A DNA stretch of 28,547 nt from UBA1424 sp041669225. GTDB lineage: Bacteria; Bacillota_I; Bacilli_A; RFN20; CAG-826. A program made the position numbers and the translations under genes. Position 1 is the first letter of the stretch. Each line of letters opens with the position of its first letter. The stretch covers positions 1-28,547 of the forward strand of contig JBAYBO010000010.1 of assembly GCA_041669225.1 (NCBI GenBank). The letters are read 5' to 3'. Shown piece after piece: positions 1 to 6,903 of this stretch. Below the pieces are notes generated by a model. It did no database searches. It was not told where the DNA came from and worked only from the letters and a program-made list of their open reading frames with translations.

Positions 1-403
1 ACTTTTGATCAAATATTTTTGTGGCTTTTGTTCCCGATGTGGATAAAACACCGATTCTTGTGATTTGATGAAGGTGTTCCTTAAGAATCTCAAGAGCATC
101 GCATATTGGTGTTTTGATATGTTTTTGGACTTCGGGTACAAAGTAATGAGCGGTTATGCAAGTTACGATGATGCAGTCAACTTTTAACGTTTCTAAAGAT
201 TTGGCAGTTTTGATCATGTCCTCAAGAGGACTTTCTCCGTCATTAAGAATGGCTTCAGTGCGGTCGGGAATGCTCGGACAACTTAAAATAACGAGATTTG
301 GATGTTCTTGCTCAGGCTTATGCTTGTTGAGTTCGATAAAATAGCCATAGACGTTTTTGGTCGCCTCAGGTCCCATCCCTCCGATAATTCCGATTTTTGT
401 CAT
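1..403 (-). CDS. Aspartate/glutamate racemase family protein (3' end cut by window)
   Basis: Amino-acid racemase of the Asp/Glu/hydantoin racemase superfamily, cytosolic, expected to interconvert D- and L-acidic amino acids. The N-terminus reads MTKIGIIGGMGPEAT, the family's typical opening, followed by a PNLVILSCPSIPDRT segment. About 134 residues are visible of a usual ~230; the rest lies before position 1. The start is fixed by a Shine-Dalgarno AAGGAG just upstream (about 408-413). The first catalytic motif, usually C-N-T-A-H, reads VTCITAHYF here: the Cys is kept but the Asn is replaced by Ile (ATA codon). It is transcribed away from the VanZ-like gene, with a 123-bp gap between them. Family assignment is firm. 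Substrate and activity are uncertain because of the Asn change and the missing C-terminal half with the second Cys. Confidence 0.85.
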   Translation of the reverse strand, partial: MTKIGIIGGMGPEATKNVYGYFIELNKHKPEQEHPNLVILSCPSIPDRTEAILNDGESPLEDMIKTAKSLETLKVDCIIVTCITAHYFVPEVQKHIKTPICDALEILKEHLHQITRIGVLSTSGTKATKIFDQK

Positions 404-484
404 AATTTCTCCTTAATCAATCTTATTATAACAATGGATCGTCATTCTTTTGAATCTTTGATCTTGAGCATCAAGACTCTTTTA

Positions 485-513
485 TTGATGGATGAAAGCC
501 GATAAACTATAGT
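485..513 (+). promoter_or_regulatory. Promoter of VanZ-like gene, short leader
   Basis: TTGATG (485-490), 17-bp spacer, TATAGT (508-513). The ATG at 527 lies 13 nt after the -10 box, so the predicted leader is about 7 nt with no Shine-Dalgarno. Confidence 0.55.
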
Positions 514-526
514 TTAAAATAGAACC

Positions 527-2143
527 ATGAATAAAGCAGGAAAAATAGTTTTTATATCTCTAGCCGTGTTACTAAACGGATTAATTGTTTTTGAATCGTG
601 CCTATCCGGAAACGTTTCGGTAACGAGAAGTAATTGGTTAAGTAATATATTTGCCGATATCGTTAATGTTTTCATACCTGGAAGAGTCGAAGTCGTGCCG
701 TTAGAATCAATTTCGCTTGTTGGCGAACCGCAAATAACAATCGGAACGACAAACCGCTTCACGATTGAGTATTCGCCAGCGAACGCCACAAATAAAGGTA
801 TTACCTTTATTAATAATAATGAGAAAATCAATCCAGTCCAAGAAGGTTCATCTTGTTTTGTCGAAGGACTGGAATTAGGAAATGCAAGCTTAAGAGCTGT
901 TTCGTTAGAAGATACTACCATTTTTGAAGTTGCTGAAATTGAAGTTATTGAGCGAGCTGCTCCAACAGCATTTTCGCTTTCGCTCGCCAATAATGAAATC
1001 ATGAATGGTTTTAGTGAGCCCATTATCTTCACGATTGATGATTATGATGAAAACCTCGCGGTTCGCTATTTTAATACCTCTTTGATTGAACTTGAATCTT
1101 CTAATACGGATGTCGCGACGATTGAAGATGGTGTGATACACGCTAAAAGCGTAGGCAATGCGGATATTTATGCTGTCGATCATCCTTCTTGCTTAGTTAG
1201 TATCGAAGTTACACCTAATCTGGAACCCCTAATTTTTCCTGTTTTTAGTTCCTGGAACGTTGTCGGTAATGATGTTGTTCATGTATATGACATGGACTAC
1301 GCCGAGACTAACTTTAGCCAGTTAAGCGTTGATTGGGGTGAAACGACGCCTTCAGATCAAGGAATAACTTGGATGGTTGAAGATGAACTTGTCGCAAAGA
1401 TTAGTCCCGACGGAAAACTTAGAGGGTATAAGAAAACTGGATCAACGAATGTAATTGCAATTAGTAATATGGATACCAATCAACAAAAATTGTTTCCAAT
1501 CACCGTTGCGGAAGTGGTTCCGACGACAATGAATGTCAATGTTCGCCTTGATGGAAGCCCGCTTGATGAAGAAGTATCGGTCGGCGACGTTATTTATATT
1601 AATGCGACCTTCGAGCCAAATAATACGACAAATTTATACATAAATATCGAGTCAAGTGACACAAGTGTTTTAGCGACGCAAATTGAGGGTAGAACCGGAA
1701 AAGTTACCGCCAAAAAAGAAGGCAGTGCGACCATTATTGTTTCTTCTTTAGCTAAACCAGAATTAAATGAAAGTATAACGTTTGAAGTTATGCCTAAAAA
1801 GGCCATCGACGGCGAGAATTATGTTGATTTCGCCTCGTTTATTCGTAAATCAATTGGACACTTTTTGCTATTTGGTGTAAACGGAGTATTTACGACCATA
1901 GCCTTATATTTGTTACTTAAAGACATTTTAAAAAATAAATGGTTTATTGTTATTATTAGCGGTTTGTTTGGTTTAACGATGGCGGGCGTCACCGAATTAA
2001 TTCAGCTCTTTATCCCTTTAAGAAATGGAAACTTTATCGATGTTGGGATTAATATTTTTGGATATGCTGTTTTTACTACGTTAACATTTCTTTTTGGATA
2101 TTTGTGGCTCAAAAGAAAAAGCAAGAAACAAGAAGACAAATAA
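527..2143 (+). CDS. VanZ-like membrane protein with large extracytoplasmic Ig-like insertion
   Basis: A 538-residue membrane protein. Residues ~7-28 form the first membrane helix, followed by a Ser-rich stretch (FESCLSGNVSVTRSNWLS) like the loop after TM1 in VanZ proteins. Residues ~60-425 are beta-rich repeats with bacterial Ig-like (Big2-type) phrases such as SSNTDVATIEDGVIHAKSVG and SSDTSVLATQIEGRTGKV, predicted to lie outside the membrane. Residues ~432-530 carry the rest of a VanZ domain: KSIGHFLLFG, then TELIQLFIPLRNGNFIDVGIN and three more helices (about 444-464, 472-494, 505-528). The tail is Lys-rich. VanZ-family function is not settled; it was first seen in teicoplanin resistance. 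The architecture looks like a VanZ core whose first external loop was expanded by Ig domains. It is a single-gene unit with its own promoter. Confidence 0.8.
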   Translation: MNKAGKIVFISLAVLLNGLIVFESCLSGNVSVTRSNWLSNIFADIVNVFIPGRVEVVPLESISLVGEPQITIGTTNRFTIEYSPANATNKGITFINNNEKINPVQEGSSCFVEGLELGNASLRAVSLEDTTIFEVAEIEVIERAAPTAFSLSLANNEIMNGFSEPIIFTIDDYDENLAVRYFNTSLIELESSNTDVATIEDGVIHAKSVGNADIYAVDHPSCLVSIEVTPNLEPLIFPVFSSWNVVGNDVVHVYDMDYAETNFSQLSVDWGETTPSDQGITWMVEDELVAKISPDGKLRGYKKTGSTNVIAISNMDTNQQKLFPITVAEVVPTTMNVNVRLDGSPLDEEVSVGDVIYINATFEPNNTTNLYINIESSDTSVLATQIEGRTGKVTAKKEGSATIIVSSLAKPELNESITFEVMPKKAIDGENYVDFASFIRKSIGHFLLFGVNGVFTTIALYLLLKDILKNKWFIVIISGLFGLTMAGVTELIQLFIPLRNGNFIDVGINIFGYAVFTTLTFLFGYLWLKRKSKKQEDK

Positions 2144-2463
2144 AAAAGCGCAATACGCTAATGATTTTTTTGATGGAACGTGTGACCTATTTTAATACAA
2201 TTACACACCCCTGCTTCATTTTATCTAGAGGTGTTGCCTGACTATCGAAAAGAACTGTTGAAAATCAAACGCAATTCCTACTATATTTGAATTCAAAAAA
2301 ATGCTTTTATTAAGCATACCATCATAACAAAATACTTAATCTTTGGGAGGTTTTCTCATTTCCAAATACACGCCACCAAGTTTTTCGATAATTCTCTTTA
2401 ATGAAACATTATCATCGTCACAAGAAATGCTTAAGTATGTCATATCATGAAATCTACCTACCT
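2144..2463. other. Intergenic stretch with decayed coding sequence
   Basis: No intact gene is seen. The first 40 bases hold a short AGCG/CGCT stem followed by a T run, possibly a weak terminator of the VanZ-like gene. The right half contains the GNAT tail annotated separately. Nothing recognisable was found at 2185-2335. Confidence 0.4.
2336..2443 (-). pseudogene. GNAT-type acetyltransferase C-terminal remnant
   Basis: The minus-strand reading frame gives 35 residues ending in a TAA, including ISCDDDNVSLKRIIEKLGG. This matches the helix alpha-4/beta-6 region of GNAT acetyltransferases, whose usual form is xCDxxNxxSxxxIEKxGG. In-frame stops occur just upstream, and the acetyl-CoA P-loop motif and N-terminal half are absent, so this is a fragment, not a gene. 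It lies immediately downstream of the lipoprotein gene on the same strand. Remnant status is clear; the exact subfamily is not. Confidence 0.55.
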
Positions 2464-2940
2464 TTATGAAACGCTATCTTCATTCATATGTTTATAAAAA
2501 GCGCCTATATCTCCAGGAACAAAATGAATATCGCCATTGTCTAGCATAACTTTTCCTTTGGCAATTCCATATCCATAAAAAGCTATACGTTCCGTTTTTT
2601 TGACAAAGGTATCTTCGAAAATGAAGTCAACAATTATCCTTTGCATAAAATTTGCTGTTTCAATAGCTGATTCCCTTTCCTTCTTTATTGGATAGGCTTT
2701 TATTATTGAAATCAGTTTGTCAAAATCGGTCTCATCACTAAAAACCAAGTAGTCCTCCACATAATCAATAATGTCGTTGGCATTTTGTTGAAAACTAAAA
2801 GTCGCTAATGAAATATCACTAGTTGCGAAGTCAAGTTCTATGTGGGGCCAATCTTTTGTATTAACTCCACAGCTTGAAAGAAATAGCAAAGGTATAAGCA
2901 CTACAGCAAGTAAACCGTTCTTTTCAAGTTTATGTTTCAT
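2464..2940 (-). CDS. Hypothetical lipoprotein
   Basis: A 158-residue protein with a lipoprotein signal peptide: positive MKHKLEKNG, a hydrophobic core, then lipobox LSSC near residues 21-24, so the mature protein should be lipid-anchored on the outer face of the membrane. The mature part has no motif I recognise. It ends with GDIHFVPGDIGAFYKHMNED. A purine-rich ribosome site (AAGGAAAA) precedes the ATG. It sits in a decayed region between an acetyltransferase tail and an IS relic, so it may be accessory. No function can be assigned. Confidence 0.7.
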   Translation of the reverse strand: MKHKLEKNGLLAVVLIPLLFLSSCGVNTKDWPHIELDFATSDISLATFSFQQNANDIIDYVEDYLVFSDETDFDKLISIIKAYPIKKERESAIETANFMQRIIVDFIFEDTFVKKTERIAFYGYGIAKGKVMLDNGDIHFVPGDIGAFYKHMNEDSVS

Positions 2941-3152
2941 TTTTCCTTACCTAATTTTAATTTAATTATTTTGAATAACGGACTGGACGCTTTCATTAGC
3001 ATGAACACTGGACTCTGTGGAATGATTCCATTATAGAATTAGGGAAATCTTAGCGCAAGCGAAGTCAAGATGGTTTTCATGTCCTATTCTTCCTTATCAT
3101 GACAAATGAACTAAAGAATTGGTTATTTCATATTGGCATTCTGATTTATGCA

Positions 3153-3201
3153 ACTTAATTTGTGTTTGCTCCTCAACAAACACAACTATATTAAAATTAA
3201 G
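3153..3201. repeat. Compound inverted repeat
   Basis: The inner arms TTGTGTTTG (3160-3168) and CAAACACAA (3177-3185) are perfect complements around an 8-nt loop. The outer arms ACTTAATTT (3153-3161) and AAATTAAGT (3193-3201) are also perfect complements, offset by a bulge on the right side. It could be a terminator, a cruciform or the end of a small mobile element; there is no T-run directly after the inner stem. Confidence 0.5.
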
Positions 3202-3275
3202 TCGGCCTTTATAAGATTATTCGCACCAAAACTGTAATTAACTTCATAAAACGAATTGTAAATAGGCCGTGCAAA

Positions 3276-3640
3276 AAACCAACATTTACTTGTTTATCCT
3301 CCGCAATTATCCTCTTGATAGAGTTCAGCACCAGTTAGGCTTCTAACAGATATTTCTGGGGTTCCACGTCGCCACTAATCTTTGGATTGATAAGCATTAA
3401 TTCGATTGCTTTTTGGGCATAGAATTTACCACTCGCCAATATGTCATGAATGGCATCCAGTTTCGTTTGACGTAGATATTTACGTCTTTTAACATAAACT
3501 CTAAAAGCTTTGTCTCCAATTTTAAATATAGGGCACAACAATATCTTAAAGTTGAACGATTATGCCCGTATTATTCTTTAATTTCAGAAATAGGTATGCC
3601 TTCATATAAAAAGTTCCCTTTCAATTGTACTAATTTTTGG
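3276..3640 (-). pseudogene. IS3-family transposase OrfA remnant
   Basis: Read on the minus strand across frames, the segment spells an OrfA-like helix-turn-helix protein: LYEGIPISEIKE, then an in-frame TAA, then YGHNRSTLRY. A frame change leads into FKIGDKAFRVYVKRRKYLRQ and TKLDAIHDILASGK. Another frame change gives GAELYQED. The pattern (first HTH, G-DKAF linker, K-R-K-Y, second HTH) is that of IS3/IS150-type OrfA. The longest open piece is 3335-3541 (68 residues). No OrfB integrase with DDE residues and no clear terminal repeats are seen. Several disruptions mean it is inactive. Family assignment is from pattern only. Confidence 0.5.
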
Positions 3641-3670
3641 TCCAAAATCAGGGAGCAGTTACATATTGTA

Positions 3671-3761
3671 TGGCGGAGGAAGAGGGATTTGAACCCTCGC
3701 GCCCGGTTAAGAGCCTACAAGCTTTCCAAGCCTGCCCCTTCAGCCGCTTGGGTATTCCTCC
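3671..3761 (-). tRNA. tRNA-Ser (anticodon GGA)
   Basis: A 91-nt class II tRNA with encoded CCA. Acceptor 5' GGAGGAA pairs with TTCCTCC before G73-CCA. The anticodon stem CAGGC/GCTTG encloses loop TTGGAAA, giving anticodon GGA (complement at 3725-3727), which reads UCC/UCU. A long variable arm and a T-arm with GTTCAAATC are present. The 5' 27 nt are identical to those of the tRNA-Ser at 17911-18001. Confidence 0.95.
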
Positions 3762-3773
3762 GCGATAAGAAAA

Positions 3774-3824
3774 ATTATAAGTAAACAAAACGTTAATTAC
3801 AACGATTAAAGGTTAATATATAAT
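3774..3824. promoter_or_regulatory. Divergent promoters sharing one -35 hexamer
   Basis: Minus strand (tRNA-Ser): TTGTAA (3797-3802), 17-bp spacer, TATAAT (3774-3779). Plus strand (pseudouridine synthase): TTACAA (3797-3802), 16-bp spacer, TATAAT (3819-3824). The same six base pairs are positioned as the -35 element in both directions. Confidence 0.6.
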
Positions 3825-3834
3825 ATTATTTACC

Positions 3835-4818
3835 ATGATTGAAATCAAAATTACAAGCCAGGAGGCGAATCAACGTGTCGATAAATACGTTCGCAAGTAT
3901 TTAAACAACGCACCTCTTAACTTTATTTACCGTCTCTTTCGAAAGAAAGACATAAAAATTGATGGCCACTGGGTCGATATTAGCTACATCTTAAAAGCTG
4001 ATGATCTTTTGCGGATTTATATCACCGATGAACAAATTATAGAGTTATCTAAGCCGCGCGAAATCAAACAAACTATGATTGTCGATGCGATTATCTTTGA
4101 AGACGAAAACATTATGATTGTAAGCAAAAGCAAAGGTCTTTTAGTCCATGGCGATGAGAAGGAAAAAACGCACACATTGGCGAATCAAGTTATCAATTAT
4201 TTAATTCAAAAAGGCGAGTATAATCCAAAAGAAACCAAAGGTTTTGCCCCAGCGCCCGCCCATCGTCTTGATCGAAATACTTCGGGATTAATTGTGTTCG
4301 CCAAAAATCTTGTCGCCTTGCAGGAACTAGAAGCGATGTTTAAAAGTCGCAAAGGAATTGAAAAGCACTATCTAGCCCTTGTAGTCGGACGCGTTTTGAA
4401 TAATCAAACGATTAACCTACCTCTTAAAAAAGACGCAAGTGCCAATATGGTAAGAGTTGACAAAGTCGAAAGTGGCGCACTTGATGCAAAAACAAAAATC
4501 GAAATTGTTAAGCATATCGGGGGCCATACGCTTCTTGATGTTGAACTGCAAACAGGAAGAACCCACCAAATTCGCGTTCACCTCGCCGCCATTCATCATC
4601 CTGTTGTTGGGGATGGCAAGTATGGTGATTTTCAAGATAATCGCTATTTTAAAGAAAGGTTCAATTACGATTCCCAATTCCTGCACGCCTATAAACTGAG
4701 TTTTAGCATTCAAAGCGGACTTCTTTCATATTTAGATGGCCGTCAGTTTACGAGTCAACTTCCCAAAAAGGAAGATGAAATATTAGAGCACTTAAGGACA
4801 AAGGAGAATAACAAATGA
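3835..4818 (+). CDS. RluA-family 23S rRNA pseudouridine synthase (RluC/RluD type)
   Basis: Isomerises specific uridines in 23S rRNA to pseudouridine. At 327 residues it has the usual length. Residues ~1-60 form an S4 RNA-binding domain (QRVDKYVRKYLNNAP). The catalytic motif HRLDRNTSGLIVFAKN starts near residue 143, with catalytic Asp146. LQTGRTHQIRVHLAAIHHPV follows, then GDGKYGD. The promoter's -10 box TATAAT ends 10 nt before the ATG and there is no Shine-Dalgarno, so the mRNA is probably leaderless. The TGA stop overlaps the ATG of the phosphoglucomutase gene (ATGA), implying coupling. Family is certain; which uridines are targeted cannot be told from sequence. Confidence 0.93.
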   Translation: MIEIKITSQEANQRVDKYVRKYLNNAPLNFIYRLFRKKDIKIDGHWVDISYILKADDLLRIYITDEQIIELSKPREIKQTMIVDAIIFEDENIMIVSKSKGLLVHGDEKEKTHTLANQVINYLIQKGEYNPKETKGFAPAPAHRLDRNTSGLIVFAKNLVALQELEAMFKSRKGIEKHYLALVVGRVLNNQTINLPLKKDASANMVRVDKVESGALDAKTKIEIVKHIGGHTLLDVELQTGRTHQIRVHLAAIHHPVVGDGKYGDFQDNRYFKERFNYDSQFLHAYKLSFSIQSGLLSYLDGRQFTSQLPKKEDEILEHLRTKENNK

Positions 4819-6518
4819 CAACCCAAAGCAATTTTAGGCGATGGCTTGAAAGCCCAAAAGTAAAACTGGCTTTAAAAGACGAAATGAAAAGAATGAATCC
4901 TCAAGAAGTGGATGAAGCGTTTTTTAAAAACATCGAATTCGGAACAGCAGGGATGCGCGGTATTCTTGGTCCCGGAACTAACCGCATGAACTTTTTTACG
5001 ATTCAGAAAGCGGCCGTTGGCTTTGCTTTGTATCTGATGGAATCCTTTCCAAACGCCAAAGAGTTGGGCGTTGTTATTTCTCACGATAATCGGCATATGT
5101 CTCGTGAATTTACGATGCAAATCGCCAATATTTTTTCACAAATGGGGCTAAAAACGTATATTTTTGATGCCCTTCGTCCTACTCCTGAATTATCTTTTGC
5201 CGTCCGCTATAAAAACGCTTGTGGTGGCATTATGATTACCGCTTCTCATAACCCCAAGGAATATAATGGCTTTAAGGTTTATGATCAGCATGGTTGTCAG
5301 TTAGTACCCAATAAAATAAACAGCTTAATCAAAATCATCGATGCTCTTCCTGATGAATTAACCCTGGAAATACCAGATAGTCTTAATCGGGGCAAAATCT
5401 TCGTTTTAGAAAAGGATGTTGATGACCAATATGTTCGTTTAGTCAAAGGCATCCAACTTAATCCTCACTTAAATAAAGAAGGATTTAAAATTGTTTATAC
5501 GCCTAATCATGGCACGAGTTACGTTAACGCCATGCGGGTGTTTAATGATTGTGGTTATGAGGTTTATCCTGTCCTTTCGCAAGTGGAACCGGATCCAGAT
5601 TTTAAGGGTACCTTATCCGCAAACCCTGAAGAAAAAAAGTCGTATATCGAACCAATCAAATTAGCAAAGGAAATCGGTGCACATCTCATTGTCATGACTG
5701 ATCCTGATGGCGACCGCGTTGGCGTAAGCTATCGTTCGAGCACCGGCGAGTATGAATTATTCACCGGCAATCAATCGGCCGCCCTTCTTATCGACTATTT
5801 ATTAGGAGAACGAAAAAAATTAGGCTTACTCTCTAATAACGGGGTTTTCTATGATACGATTGTCACCTCCGATTTAGGGCGAACAATCGCTCAAAGTTAT
5901 GGTCTTAGAGTTGAAACTTTTTTAACAGGATTTAAATTCATTGGTGACCGCATTCAATATTATATTGAAAACGGCGGTCCGACTTTCGAATTTGGTTATG
6001 AAGAAAGCTATGGTTGTTTAATTGCTCCGTTTTCTCGTGATAAAGATGGAATCCAGGCCATTTTAATGTATTGCGAGATGGCCCTTTATCATCATCTTAA
6101 CGGCAAAACCTTAGATGTTGTTTATGATGAACTACAAAAGAAGTATGGTTACCGACTTGACCTATCATATTCGGTTGAATTTAAAGGCTCAGCCGGTATG
6201 CAAAAAATGCGCGACATCATGACGCGTTTAAGCAATCAGGAAATCAAGGAACTAAATGGACAGAGTGTTATTGAGATTCGCGATTACATTCATAGCGTGA
6301 CGATTAATGAATCAAAAATATCGACAATCGATCTACCCAAAGCCGATGTGGTCATCCTTATTCTTGAAGATGGTTCAAATGTATCCGTGCGTCCGAGCGG
6401 CACCGAACCAAAATGCAAATTCTATTTTGGTATTAAAGGTTTAAGCGCCGCGGCGATTAAAGATAGACCCAAAAAGCTCTTTATGGAGTTGAAAGATAAG
6501 CTCAATATTAATTCATAG
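4815..6518 (+). CDS. pgcA: Alpha-D-phosphohexomutase (phosphoglucomutase/phosphomannomutase)
   Basis: Interconverts hexose 1- and 6-phosphates (glucose, possibly mannose) in the cytosol, supplying precursors for glycolipid, teichoic acid or exopolysaccharide synthesis. At 567 residues it is typical for PgcA-like enzymes of Bacillota. Signatures: FGTAGMRGILGPGTNRMN near residue 40, active-site phosphoserine loop TASHNPKEYNGFK (Ser about 144), metal-binding TDPDGDRVG (about 295-303), GYEESYGC for sugar binding, and phosphate-binding RPSGTEPKCKFYF (about 526). Start ATG 4815 has AAGGAG at about 4801-4806, inside the end of the upstream gene. Substrate preference is inferred from length and family. 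Confidence 0.92.
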   Translation: MTTQSNFRRWLESPKVKLALKDEMKRMNPQEVDEAFFKNIEFGTAGMRGILGPGTNRMNFFTIQKAAVGFALYLMESFPNAKELGVVISHDNRHMSREFTMQIANIFSQMGLKTYIFDALRPTPELSFAVRYKNACGGIMITASHNPKEYNGFKVYDQHGCQLVPNKINSLIKIIDALPDELTLEIPDSLNRGKIFVLEKDVDDQYVRLVKGIQLNPHLNKEGFKIVYTPNHGTSYVNAMRVFNDCGYEVYPVLSQVEPDPDFKGTLSANPEEKKSYIEPIKLAKEIGAHLIVMTDPDGDRVGVSYRSSTGEYELFTGNQSAALLIDYLLGERKKLGLLSNNGVFYDTIVTSDLGRTIAQSYGLRVETFLTGFKFIGDRIQYYIENGGPTFEFGYEESYGCLIAPFSRDKDGIQAILMYCEMALYHHLNGKTLDVVYDELQKKYGYRLDLSYSVEFKGSAGMQKMRDIMTRLSNQEIKELNGQSVIEIRDYIHSVTINESKISTIDLPKADVVILILEDGSNVSVRPSGTEPKCKFYFGIKGLSAAAIKDRPKKLFMELKDKLNINS

Positions 6519-6570
6519 ACTTTTGCTTGAAATTGTTTTTCAGAGGTCTAATATAATTAAGGAGCAAATT

Positions 6571-6903
6571 ATGAAACATCTACTAGTTGTGATTCTTAAG
6601 AATAACGAGCGTGCACATCGTCTTTTTGAAAAGTTAAATGAGCTCGGCATTAAAGGAACTGTTTTGCCCTCGACTGGGCTTAATCATGCTTTGATGGAAT
6701 CAAACGTTAACCATCCTCCTATTTTTGGCGGCTCACGTTATCTTGTTGAGCAGGAATACGAATCAAATGCGACTATTTTAATCGTCATTGATCAGTCAAA
6801 ATTAGAAATTGCTCGCTCAACAATTAAAGAGATAACGCAAAATCTCAACGATGCTTTTATGTTTTCAGTTCCTCTTAGTCATTACGAAGGCAGCGAAGTT
6901 TAA
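6571..6903 (+). CDS. PII-like small regulatory protein paired with antiporter
   Basis: A 110-residue soluble protein. The upstream in-frame ATG at 6523 is rejected because AAGGAG lies just before ATG 6571 (MKHLLVVILKNNERAHRL). The sequence follows a PII/GlnB-like ferredoxin fold: an opening hydrophobic strand, ELGIKGTVLPSTGLNHAL, IFGGSRYL, a strand ATILIVID, and an ending FMFSVPLSHYEG. PII-like proteins encoded next to cation:proton antiporters of Bacillota share this pattern and length. The stop TAA overlaps the antiporter ATG (TAATG). A plausible promoter is TTGAAA (6527-6532) with TAATAT (6549-6554). I infer that it binds a nucleotide or ion and gates the antiporter; the ligand is unknown. 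Confidence 0.65.
   Translation: MKHLLVVILKNNERAHRLFEKLNELGIKGTVLPSTGLNHALMESNVNHPPIFGGSRYLVEQEYESNATILIVIDQSKLEIARSTIKEITQNLNDAFMFSVPLSHYEGSEV

Larger units (their letters stand above)
2941..3670. other. Gene-poor region with inverted repeat and IS relic
   Basis: There is no intact gene in these 730 bases. The left part (2941-3150) shows nothing recognisable apart from a tiny minus-strand open stretch near 3050-3090. The centre holds the compound inverted repeat at 3153-3201. The right part (about 3276-3640) is the decayed transposase OrfA. The region ends at tRNA-Ser(GGA). Confidence 0.5.

Noticed and set aside
514..1032. 172-residue antisense ORF under the VanZ-like gene
   Set aside because: It is a mirror of the Ig-like coding sequence, without promoter or domain.
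4417..4713. Antisense ORF in the pseudouridine synthase gene
   Set aside because: The opposite strand encodes conserved RluA motifs; this is a shadow frame.
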